From positions 1 to 18,601 of the forward strand of contig JAVVUK010000027.1 of the NCBI GenBank assembly GCA_036653215.1: 18,601 nt of DNA, read 5' to 3'. Positions 8,141 to 15,051 of this stretch are shown piece after piece. Under the pieces are notes generated by a model, which was not told where the DNA came from, searched no databases, and was given only the letters and a program-made list of their open reading frames with translations. The first letter of the stretch is position 1. Every line of letters begins with the position of its first letter. This DNA is from JADFUS01 sp036653215 (lineage in GTDB: Bacteria > Bacteroidota > Bacteroidia > Bacteroidales > Rikenellaceae). The position numbers and the translations under genes are program-made.

Positions 8141-9184
8141 CTATTCTCTATTTATCTCCAATTCTCGCTTCTCCCACTTCTCACGTGCCACCTGTTGCAT
8201 ATCACTATTAGTATCACGCTCATCGACTATCTCACGCCCTATTAGAGACTCTATGATGTCCTCCATAGTGACGATCCCGTCTACTCCACCATATTGATCG
8301 ATAACAAGAGCTATATGTTCATTTTTGAGAAGCAGCTCTTCCCATATATTCGAAAGAGACATATTATTATAAGCGACTATAAATTCACGACGTATATCTT
8401 TCAAGGATAAATTTTCTTTTCCACTAAGCAAACATTCAAAGACATAAGGACGTAAGATATAACCATTTATCTCGTCTATGTTGTCTTTATATATCGGGAT
8501 ACGAGTGAAAGCTTTGAAACGCTCTTCATAGATGAAGTCTTTTAAGAGCATATCTTCTTGAGCAGCGACCAAGACGGTACGAGGAGTCATAACATCATCT
8601 ACTGAGGTATCACGCAAGCTGATTATATTTTGGATAATGTCATTTTCCTTCTTCTGCAAGACACCCTCTTGAGTACCTATGTCTGCCAACACCGATATTT
8701 CCTCACGTGAAGTGACACTCTCTTGCTTTCTCTTAAATACAAGTTTTGTCATCACCTCCGACATATAAACCAATGGGTATGCTATGACTATCATCACGTT
8801 GATAATTTTAGCCGATAGTAAAGCTATTGATTTCCAATATATAGCACCTATTGTTTTTGGTAATATCTCCGAGAAAATAAGGATAGCAAGGGTCATAAGC
8901 ACAGACACGACACCGAATATTTCACTACCCCATATCCGTGTAGCCTCCGCACCAACCCCAGCAGCACCAATGGTATGGGCAACCGTGTTAAGTGCTAAAA
9001 TGGCAGATATAGGCTTGTCTATATTGCTTTTTAATTTACGTATCAATTTTGTGCTTCCCGGCTCTTCCCTCTCTTTTGTCTCTATGAAAGACAATGTCAC
9101 AGAAAGGATCACCGCCTCAACCACCGAACAGATGAATGAGATTAATATTGCCGAGAAAAAATATACTATTAGGAGTATATACAT
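8141..9184 (-). CDS. CNNM/DUF21 + CBS-pair membrane protein (hemolysin C/CorC-related, lacking the CorC_HlyC domain)
   Basis: 347-residue integral membrane protein. Residues 1-145 form the CNNM transmembrane domain with about four segments, including the signature SEILPKT (105-111). Residues 195-315 are a CBS pair with VMTPR (198-202), FTRIPIY (226-232) and DQYGGVDGIVTMEDIIE (296-312). Proteins of this family are implicated in magnesium/cation transport and its nucleotide-dependent control. The usual C-terminal CorC_HlyC domain of longer relatives is absent: the chain ends about 35 residues after the CBS pair in a charged tail. The shorter architecture also exists in nature, so this need not be damage. 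The ATG overlaps the purN stop (TAATG), so it is co-transcribed with purN. Confidence 0.88.
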   Translation of the reverse strand: MYILLIVYFFSAILISFICSVVEAVILSVTLSFIETKEREEPGSTKLIRKLKSNIDKPISAILALNTVAHTIGAAGVGAEATRIWGSEIFGVVSVLMTLAILIFSEILPKTIGAIYWKSIALLSAKIINVMIVIAYPLVYMSEVMTKLVFKRKQESVTSREEISVLADIGTQEGVLQKKENDIIQNIISLRDTSVDDVMTPRTVLVAAQEDMLLKDFIYEERFKAFTRIPIYKDNIDEINGYILRPYVFECLLSGKENLSLKDIRREFIVAYNNMSLSNIWEELLLKNEHIALVIDQYGGVDGIVTMEDIIESLIGREIVDERDTNSDMQQVAREKWEKRELEINRE

Positions 9185-9744
9185 TATAAAATTGTATTAG
9201 CTATAATCTCAGGAAAGTATTTATATTCCAAAGCGTGTACCTTATTTGCTATGTCATTTGCCGTATCGGTATCTGAAATAAGAACTGTGGCTTGAAATAT
9301 AATATCCCCATCGTCGAAGTTTTCATTTACATAGTGTATCGTTATGCCACTTTGCTTTTCTTTTGCCTCATATACTGCCTCATGTACCCTATCTCCATAC
9401 ATCCCTTTACCACCATATTTTGGCAATAAGGCAGGATGTATATTTATAATTTTCTTTTCGTAAAGAGAAATTATAGATTTCGGAACAAGCCATAAGAAAC
9501 CTGCCAAAACTATAAAATCTATTTTATAGTTTTTTAATATTTCTTCTACTCTACCATTTTTAAACTCATCACGATTAAAGACGACACATGGAACATTTAA
9601 CCTTTTTGCCCTTTCAATAACCCCTGCCGAAAGGTTATTACATAATATTAAAGACACCTTAATGCTCTTAAAATCGCTAAAAGAGGTTATTATATTCTCT
9701 GCATTACTCCCAGCACCAGAGGCAAATATAGCTATATTTTTCAT
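9184..9744 (-). CDS. purN: Phosphoribosylglycinamide formyltransferase
   Basis: Third step of de novo purine synthesis: transfers formyl from 10-formyl-THF to GAR; cytoplasmic, 186 residues. The N-terminal phosphate-binding FASGAGSN is residues 7-14. Catalytic N101 and H103 lie in NIHPALLPKYGG, and D144 in NFDDGD. A TTG two codons upstream (9750) is an alternative start, but ATG at 9744 gives the standard MKNIAIFASG beginning and I prefer it. It is transcribed away from acpP. Divergent purN next to acpP-fabF-rnc is an arrangement I know from Bacteroidota. Confidence 0.95.
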   Translation of the reverse strand: MKNIAIFASGAGSNAENIITSFSDFKSIKVSLILCNNLSAGVIERAKRLNVPCVVFNRDEFKNGRVEEILKNYKIDFIVLAGFLWLVPKSIISLYEKKIINIHPALLPKYGGKGMYGDRVHEAVYEAKEKQSGITIHYVNENFDDGDIIFQATVLISDTDTANDIANKVHALEYKYFPEIIANTIL

Positions 9745-9800
9745 TTTCAATATCTTAACGTTTTAATTTTTCTTTTTTTAATTAAAAAACTCTTATTTAT

Positions 9801-9833
9801 TTTGCAAAGTTAAAATATTTTTCCGTATATTTG
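9801..9833 (+). promoter_or_regulatory. Bacteroidota-type promoter for acpP-fabF-rnc
   Basis: TTTG at 9801-9804, 21 bases, then TATATTTG at 9826-9833. This matches the phylum's primary sigma consensus of TTTG near -33 and TAnnTTTG near -7. The predicted transcription start is a few bases after 9833, leaving a leader of about 60 bases. Confidence 0.75.
9805..9812 (-). promoter_or_regulatory. Possible -7 element of a divergent purN promoter
   Basis: Read on the minus strand these bases are TAACTTTG, a TAnnTTTG match. It directly abuts the plus-strand TTTG (together TTTGCAAAGTTA). The implied purN leader would be about 50 bases. No good -33 TTTG is seen at the expected distance, so confidence is moderate. 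Confidence 0.5.
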
Positions 9834-9837
9834 TGCC

Positions 9838-9898
9838 GAATTATATGATAGAGAATTGAGAAAAACAAAATAATTATTAACTAAAAAAGAAAAAAATT
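9838..9898 (+). promoter_or_regulatory. A-rich leader of acpP without Shine-Dalgarno sequence
   Basis: The 30 bases before the acpP start are almost entirely A and T, with runs such as AACTAAAAAAGAAAAAAATT. There is no GGAGG-like sequence. Unstructured A-rich leaders are a common feature of highly expressed Bacteroidota genes, and acpP is normally one of the most abundant proteins. Confidence 0.6.
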
Positions 9899-10132
9899 AT
9901 GTCTGAGATTTCACAAAAAGTTGTTGACATCATCGTTGAGAAATTAAGCGTAGATGCTGCAGAAGCAGTTCCAACAGCGAGCTTTACAAATGATTTAGGA
10001 GCAGACTCTTTGGATACAGTAGAGCTTATCATGGCTCTTGAAGAGGCTTTTGATCTTCAAATTCCTGAAGAAGATGCAGAGAAAATCACTACAGTTGGTG
10101 ATGCAATAAGCTACATCGAAAGCAAGAAATAA
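9899..10132 (+). CDS. acpP: Acyl carrier protein
   Basis: 77-residue acidic four-helix carrier that holds growing acyl chains on a phosphopantetheine arm during type II fatty-acid synthesis. The attachment serine is S37 in [10 protein letters not shown]. Helix III/IV sequences ([18 protein letters not shown]) and length are normal. It is the first gene after the divergent promoter region and 40 bases upstream of fabF, the standard pairing of carrier and condensing enzyme. Confidence 0.97.
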   Translation: MSEISQKVVDIIVEKLSVDAAEAVPTASFTNDLGADSLDTVELIMALEEAFDLQIPEEDAEKITTVGDAISYIESKK

Positions 10133-10172
10133 ATTTATAAAACCTAACAAGCCTTAACTTAAAATACCATTA

Positions 10173-11426
10173 ATGGAACTAAAAAGAGTAGTCGTAACGG
10201 GATTAGGCACTATTAACCCTATCGGCAATAATGTAGAAGAGTTTTTTGCAAGTCTGCGAAAAGGTGTTAGCGGTGCTGATACTATTACTCGATTTGATGT
10301 AACAAACTTTAAGAATAAAGTTGCTTGCGAGGTAAAAAACTTTAACCCAGAGGATTTTTTTGATCGTAAAGAAGCTCGTAAACTTGATTTATATACTCAA
10401 TATGCTATTGTAGCAGCAGACCAAGCGTTTGCAGATGCAGGGCTTGCAGATTCAGGTATCGATCTTGAACGTTCAGGAATAGTATGGGCATCTGGAATTG
10501 GTGGGTTAACCACTTTCCAAGAAGAAGTAAAAGGGTTTGTAAACGGTGGAGAAATTCCCCGTTTTAGCCCTTTCTTTATACCAAAAATGATAGCAGACAT
10601 TGCTGGTGGACATTTGTCTATGAGATATGGCTTCAAAGGTCCTAACTACTCTACTATATCGGCGTGTGCTTCTTCTACAAATGCGCTTATTGATGCTCTT
10701 ACATTGATAAGACTTGGAAAAGCAGACCTTGTATTAACAGGTGGGTCAGAAGCATCTGTTGCCGAAGCAGGAATTGGAGGTTTCTCTTCAATGAAAGCAA
10801 TATCATCACGTAACGATGAGCCTACAAAGGCTTCTCGTCCTTATGATGTAGACAGAGATGGTTTTGTATTAGGAGAAGGCTCTGGAGCTTTAGTGCTCGA
10901 AGAACTTGAACACGCAAAAGCAAGAGGAGCTAAAATATATGCAGAAGTGGCAGGTGGAGGCATGAGTGCCGATGCTTATCACCTTACAGCGCCACATCCC
11001 GACGGAGATGGTGCGAGACGTTCTATGGTAGAGGCTCTTAAAGACGCTTCTATGCAACCTGAAGATGTAGATTACGTAAACACTCACGGCACATCAACAC
11101 CTGCTGGTGACGTGGCTGAAATTGTTGGTCTTCAAAATGTTATGGGAGATCACATCTACAAAATCAACGTTAGTTCTACAAAATCTATGACAGGACACCT
11201 TTTAGGTGCTACTGGAGCTGTTGAAGCTATGGCTTGTATAATGGCTATTCGTGAGGGTATTATCCCTCCTACAATAAATGTAGAAACCTTAGACCCTGAG
11301 CTTGATCCAAAAATCAACTTCACTCTTGGAAAAGCACAAGAGAGAGAGGTAAACGTTGCTTTAAGTAACACGTTCGGTTTTGGTGGTCATAACGCAACAA
11401 TTATATTAAAAAAATATAAAGAATAA
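10173..11426 (+). CDS. fabF: Beta-ketoacyl-ACP synthase II
   Basis: 417-residue condensing enzyme that elongates acyl-ACP with malonyl-ACP, cytoplasmic. The catalytic triad is intact: C165 in SACASS, H305 in NTHGTSTPAGD and H342 in GHLLGATGAVEA. These positions are almost the same as in E. coli FabF (163/303/340). The C-terminal FGFGGHNA is also present. It follows acpP and its stop is immediately followed by the GTG of rnc, consistent with one operon. Confidence 0.97.
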   Translation: MELKRVVVTGLGTINPIGNNVEEFFASLRKGVSGADTITRFDVTNFKNKVACEVKNFNPEDFFDRKEARKLDLYTQYAIVAADQAFADAGLADSGIDLERSGIVWASGIGGLTTFQEEVKGFVNGGEIPRFSPFFIPKMIADIAGGHLSMRYGFKGPNYSTISACASSTNALIDALTLIRLGKADLVLTGGSEASVAEAGIGGFSSMKAISSRNDEPTKASRPYDVDRDGFVLGEGSGALVLEELEHAKARGAKIYAEVAGGGMSADAYHLTAPHPDGDGARRSMVEALKDASMQPEDVDYVNTHGTSTPAGDVAEIVGLQNVMGDHIYKINVSSTKSMTGHLLGATGAVEAMACIMAIREGIIPPTINVETLDPELDPKINFTLGKAQEREVNVALSNTFGFGGHNATIILKKYKE

Positions 11427-12161
11427 GTGATTGGCTTTTTAAACTATCTTATAAAATCTAACTTTTCTAAAGACAGATATCACTATAAGACAATAAAACG
11501 AATTTTCGGGTTAATCCCAAATAATATAGAACTTTATAAGCTGGCGATGATACACAAGTCAGCTTCTATTGTTTTAGAGGATGGTGCTATAATGAATAAT
11601 GAACGTCTTGAGTTTCTCGGAGATGCCATAATTGAAGGTGTAGTATCAGATATGTTATATGTAGAATATCCTTATGAAGATGAGGGTTTCCTAACACAGC
11701 TACGTTCTCGTTTAGTAAATCGCAAGACTCTAAACCAGCTTGCTGTTTCTATGGGGCTTGATAGTTGTATTATTACGCAAAGTTCATATAACGCAACAGG
11801 AAAGCACCTCTATGGAGATGCTTTTGAAGCTATGATGGGAGCTATATATTTAGACAAAGGATATGACTTCACAAATAGGCTTTTGATAAACCGCATTTTT
11901 GAAAGGTACATCGACATAGAAAAAATCATGGAGACAGAGACCGATCATAAAAGCAGACTTATAGAATGGTGTCAAAAAAGACATAAGAAATTATCTATCG
12001 TTGCCAAGCTAAGCGATGATAACAAAGAAGAAGAGCACAATTTTGTAGGTATAGTTACAATAAATGGGAAAGAGTGTGGCTATGGAATAGGAACTTCCAA
12101 AAAAGAAGCCGAACAACGTGCCGCACAAAACACAATAACAAAACTTAAGATAGTCGTATAA
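11427..12161 (+). CDS. rnc: Ribonuclease III
   Basis: 244-residue double-strand-specific endoribonuclease for rRNA and mRNA processing. The signature ERLEFLGDA is at 59-67. Metal-binding residues are E59, E62, D66, D131 and E134 (the latter two in YGDAFEAMMGAIY). The double-stranded RNA-binding domain spans about 174-241 and ends GIGTSKKEAEQRAAQNTI. The start is GTG at 11427 with zero bases between it and the fabF stop. The resulting N-terminal extension before the catalytic domain is typical of Bacteroidota RNase III. The GTG may limit expression relative to fabF. Confidence 0.96.
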   Translation: MIGFLNYLIKSNFSKDRYHYKTIKRIFGLIPNNIELYKLAMIHKSASIVLEDGAIMNNERLEFLGDAIIEGVVSDMLYVEYPYEDEGFLTQLRSRLVNRKTLNQLAVSMGLDSCIITQSSYNATGKHLYGDAFEAMMGAIYLDKGYDFTNRLLINRIFERYIDIEKIMETETDHKSRLIEWCQKRHKKLSIVAKLSDDNKEEEHNFVGIVTINGKECGYGIGTSKKEAEQRAAQNTITKLKIVV

Positions 12162-12173
12162 GGATAGACACCT

Positions 12174-12815
12174 ATGGATTATTTAGAGATAATCATAAAA
12201 GGCTTTGTGATAGGTCTTTTGGCATCTATGCCATTAGGCCCTATTGGTGTTATGTGTATCCAACGTACCATAAATAACAAATTTCTATCTGGATTTGTGT
12301 CTGGCTGTGGGGCCGCCTCAGCAGACTTTTTCTTTGCCACCATTGCTCTATTCTTCTTCTCGTTCATAGAACCTTATTTAGCAAATAACTTAGAGGTCAT
12401 AAAACTCATCGGAGGGCTTGTTATCGCCATCGTTGGACTTTCAATCCTTCTAAAAAAGAGCGTTGCAAATTTGCGACAAAACAGAAACAGCAAACGTAAC
12501 CTTCTAAAAGATTTCTTTTCCATATTTGGTCTTACCGTCACCAATCCTGCATATATACTTGTCTTTCTTGGGTTGTTCTCCTATTTTAAGGTTGAAGACA
12601 TAGATTTCACTATCTTTACTCACATAATAATGCTCATCGGAGTACTCTCCGGAGCTGTATTATGGTGGTTCTCCCTTACGACGCTCGTAAATTCATTTCG
12701 TAAAAAGTTTACCCTTAAACACATCTTTTACATTAATCGAATTGCAGGAGTTGCCATATCGGGAATTGGAGTTATTGCCATGATATCAAGCATAATTGAA
12801 TTCATAGAGAAATGA
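12174..12815 (+). CDS. LysE/RhtB-family amino-acid exporter-like protein
   Basis: 213-residue inner-membrane protein with about six hydrophobic segments. The N-terminal signature GFVIGLLASMPLGPIGVMC (10-28) and the central TVTNPAYILVFLGLF (121-135) are typical of LysE/RhtB exporters. A basic cytoplasmic loop (about 94-112) separates the halves. The family exports amino acids such as lysine, threonine or homoserine, but the substrate cannot be predicted here. It starts 12 bases after rnc, and its last four bases overlap the cmk start (ATGA). Confidence 0.85.
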   Translation: MDYLEIIIKGFVIGLLASMPLGPIGVMCIQRTINNKFLSGFVSGCGAASADFFFATIALFFFSFIEPYLANNLEVIKLIGGLVIAIVGLSILLKKSVANLRQNRNSKRNLLKDFFSIFGLTVTNPAYILVFLGLFSYFKVEDIDFTIFTHIIMLIGVLSGAVLWWFSLTTLVNSFRKKFTLKHIFYINRIAGVAISGIGVIAMISSIIEFIEK

Positions 12816-13489
12816 AAAATATAATTATTGCAATAGACGGTCACTCATCATGCGGTAAGAGCACCTTTGCGAAACTTATAGCTAAGAGATATTGTTATAA
12901 ATATATCGATACCGGTGCTATGTACCGTGCAGTGACACTTTTTGCTATTGAAAATGGATTTTTCAACTCTGGAATATTAGACGAGAAGGCTCTTATCGCC
13001 TCTCTCGGAGATATACATTTCGATTTTGCAAACGACACCAATGACATATCGTTAAACGGAAAGAACGTAGAGAAACAAATCCGTAGCATGGAGGTAAGCT
13101 CTTTCGTTAGTCGTGTTAGCGAGGTGGGAGCCGTACGTGAGGCTTTGGTAGAAAAGCAAAAAGACATGGGTAAAGGCAAGGGTATCGTTATGGACGGCAG
13201 AGATATAGGAACTGCTGTATTCCCAGATGCTGAATTAAAGATATTTATGACCGCTTCCGTCGGGGTGCGTGCCCAACGACGATATAAAGAATATATAGGT
13301 AAAGGGGTCAATGCCTCTTTAAAAGATATACAAGCAAACATCTCTGAGCGTGATGCTCTTGATGAAAATAGAAAAATATCGCCTCTACGCAAGGCCGATG
13401 ATGCTATTTTACTCGACAATAGCGACATGACCATTGAGCAACAAATGATGTGGGTTGAAGATATGATAAATAAAAAAGGCCTATCATGA
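12812..13489 (+). CDS. cmk: Cytidylate kinase
   Basis: 225-residue cytoplasmic NMP kinase converting CMP and dCMP to the diphosphates with ATP. The P-loop GHSSCGKS is residues 10-17. Nucleotide-binding IDTGAMYRA is 32-40 and VMDGRDIGT is 127-134, followed by the LID region with RRYKEY. Length is normal for the family. It overlaps the genes on both sides by four bases (ATGA), implying translational coupling with the exporter and with ispH. cmk next to ispH is an arrangement also seen outside Bacteroidota. Confidence 0.96.
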   Translation: MKNIIIAIDGHSSCGKSTFAKLIAKRYCYKYIDTGAMYRAVTLFAIENGFFNSGILDEKALIASLGDIHFDFANDTNDISLNGKNVEKQIRSMEVSSFVSRVSEVGAVREALVEKQKDMGKGKGIVMDGRDIGTAVFPDAELKIFMTASVGVRAQRRYKEYIGKGVNASLKDIQANISERDALDENRKISPLRKADDAILLDNSDMTIEQQMMWVEDMINKKGLS

Positions 13490-14349
13490 AAGTTGAGATA
13501 GACGACAAATCAGGCTTCTGCTTTGGCGTTGTAAATGCCATAAAACGTGCCGAACAAGAGATAGAAAAAAGCGGTGTGCTCTATTCCTTAGGCGATATTG
13601 TACACAACCGTATCGAGATAGATCGTCTTACACAAAAAGGACTAATCACCGTTTCCTATAAAGACATAAAAAATCTAAGTGGCAAGGTGCTCTTTATAAG
13701 GGCACACGGAGAGCCACCCTCAACATATCAAGAAGCCATAGAAAGAGGAATAAAGGTAATCGATGCCACGTGTCCTGTGGTTGCGAAGCTTCAGAAATCG
13801 GTTAAGGATGCTTTTGACGTTATGAGTTCTGTCGATGGGCAGGTCGTAATCTTAGGAAAACACGGACACGCTGAAGTTGTGGGGCTCAATGGGCAGATAG
13901 ATAACAAAGCGATAATTGTAGATGGGATAAGTGAGTTAATGGGAAAAGTGGACTTTAGCCGTCCTATATTCTTTCTCTCACAGACCACCAAGCCACTGCC
14001 TCTTTTCGAAAGTATGAGCGAGATAATAAAGAAGTTAGGTAGCAATGTAATCATAAAAGACACCATCTGTCGTAACGTATCAAACAGAGTTCCTCATCTT
14101 AAAGAATTTGCCAAACAATATGACCTCATCTTATTTATAAGTGGCAAGGAGAGTTCCAACGGCAAGGTTTTATTTGAACAATGTAAACTCTCAAATGAGA
14201 ATAGTTATAAGATAGAAGACGAAAACGACATTTCACTCTCATGGTTAGAGGGAGTGTCTACCATCGGTATATGCGGAGCTACCTCAACGCCAAGATGGTT
14301 GATGGAAAAGGTAAAAGCATACTTAGAAAAATTAGAAACAGCTTCTTAA
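13486..14349 (+). CDS. ispH: 4-hydroxy-3-methylbut-2-enyl diphosphate reductase
   Basis: Last enzyme of the MEP pathway, producing IPP and DMAPP with a 4Fe-4S cluster; 287 residues, cytoplasmic. The three cluster cysteines are C12 (SGFCFGV), C96 (DATCPVV) and C195 (DTICRNVSNR). Substrate-binding H40, H74 (RAHGEPP), H128 with E130 (GHAEVVG), T167 and the C-terminal GATSTPRWLMEKV are all present. The loop usually read GHPEV has Ala in place of Pro, which does not touch the catalytic residues. It overlaps cmk by four bases and is followed 26 bases later by the LolA-like gene. Confidence 0.96.
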   Translation: MKVEIDDKSGFCFGVVNAIKRAEQEIEKSGVLYSLGDIVHNRIEIDRLTQKGLITVSYKDIKNLSGKVLFIRAHGEPPSTYQEAIERGIKVIDATCPVVAKLQKSVKDAFDVMSSVDGQVVILGKHGHAEVVGLNGQIDNKAIIVDGISELMGKVDFSRPIFFLSQTTKPLPLFESMSEIIKKLGSNVIIKDTICRNVSNRVPHLKEFAKQYDLILFISGKESSNGKVLFEQCKLSNENSYKIEDENDISLSWLEGVSTIGICGATSTPRWLMEKVKAYLEKLETAS

Positions 14350-14375
14350 TCAAGGTAAAAACAATTATCAACAAC

Positions 14376-15037
14376 ATGAAAAAAATAGGTTTACTATTTA
14401 CATTATTGCTATTTTCTTTAGCAGTTCAAGCTCAAAACACTACCCTAAAACAAATTGAAAACAAGGTAGCTTCACTTAAAATATTTAAAGCCTCAGTTGT
14501 ATTTTCAACTCAAGGAGCAAAGGGAGATGCAGCTTCTTACAACGGAGAGATGTTTGTGAAAGGGAAATATTATTCTATCCATTTTGGACAAATGGAGATA
14601 TTCTCAGATGGTGAGACGATATGGACATACACACCCTCTCGTAGTGAGGTAATCATAGAAAAAGCATCTACACGCAATGGAATTATGAGTTCTCCAACGA
14701 GCTTTTTGTCTGTCTCAGAACGAGACTTCTCTGTTTTATCAAACGGCACAATGCGCATAGGGAACACCTCATATAAAACCATAACGCTAAGCCCTAAAGG
14801 CACAGAGGTAGCAAAGTCTGTAACTAACNNNNNNNNNNNNNNNNNNNNNNNNNNNNNNNNNNNNNNNNNNNNNNNNNNNNNNNNNNNNNNNNNNNNNNNN
14901 NNNNNNNNNNNNNNNNNNNNNNNNNNNNTAAAACCATAACGCTAAGCCCTAAAGGCACAGAGGTAGCAAAGTCTGTAACTAACATAGTCGTTACTTATCA
15001 AGCAAATTACATCCCTAAAAAAATAGGCTGCCTTTAA
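14376..15037 (+). CDS. LolA-like outer-membrane lipoprotein carrier, interrupted by a false gap and short at its C-terminus
   Basis: Probable periplasmic LolA-type protein that shuttles lipoproteins to the outer membrane. The true start is ATG at 14376: MKKIGLLFTLLLFSLAVQAQ is a clean signal peptide cleaved after A19. Earlier in-frame starts fall inside ispH. Mature sequence such as NGEMFVKGKYYSIHFGQ and EIFSDGETIWTYTPSRSEVII is the LolA half-barrel pattern. Bases 14929-14983 repeat 14774-14828 exactly. Removing the 100 N plus one copy (155 bases) restores a single frame ending ...SVTN-IVVTYQANYIPKKIGCL at 15037, 168 residues in all. Left as it stands, the frame shifts and breaks. Even when repaired it lacks roughly the last 40 residues of usual relatives and stops inside the terminator loop. 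Confidence 0.8.
14774..14828 (+). repeat. 55-base contig-end overlap, left copy
   Basis: Fifty-five bases, from TAAAACCATAACGC to GTAACTAAC, identical to 14929-14983 and ending exactly at the N run. Terminal identity of this length is what a de Bruijn assembler run with k=55 leaves on neighbouring contigs, so this is best read as one sequence written twice. Confidence 0.92.
14829..14928. other. Scaffold gap of 100 N (artefactual)
   Basis: Exactly 100 ambiguous bases inside the LolA-like gene. Because the two contig ends share 55 identical bases, the real distance is most simply minus 55, meaning that no sequence is missing. Confidence 0.9.
14929..14983 (+). repeat. 55-base contig-end overlap, right copy
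   Basis: Starts at the first base after the N run and matches 14774-14828 over its whole length; identity ends at 14983. Downstream sequence continues the LolA-like frame once this copy is merged with the left one. Confidence 0.92.
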
Positions 15038-15051
15038 GCAGCCTATTTTTT
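15018..15051. terminator. Bidirectional intrinsic terminator overlapping both convergent stop codons
   Basis: Arms 15018-15031 (AAAAAATAGGCTGC) and 15038-15051 (GCAGCCTATTTTTT) are perfect complements with a 6-base loop. There is a T run on each strand, so it can end transcription from either side. The stop of the LolA-like gene (15035-15037) lies in the loop, and the stop of the transporter gene (15050-15052) lies in the far arm. Confidence 0.9.

Noticed and set aside
8784..9200. 138-residue plus-strand reading frame opposite the CNNM gene
   Set aside because: It is the antisense shadow of a clear membrane-protein gene and has no recognisable domain.
9745..9750. TTG start for purN at 9750
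   Set aside because: ATG two codons later gives the standard MKNIAIFASG N-terminus and needs no rare start.
12895..13434. 179-residue minus-strand reading frame opposite cmk
   Set aside because: It is an antisense shadow of a complete cmk with all motifs; its Ser-rich composition reflects the complementary codons.
14241..14939. A longer version of the LolA-like gene beginning inside ispH and ending just after the N run
   Set aside because: The signal peptide starts at ATG 14376. The upstream part is a shadow of ispH, and the apparent end is caused by the duplicated 55 bases plus N.
14828..14984. A real frameshift or pseudogene in the LolA-like gene
   Set aside because: Merging the exact 55-base overlap restores one frame, so the shift is an assembly artefact. 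The early stop at 15037 is a separate issue.
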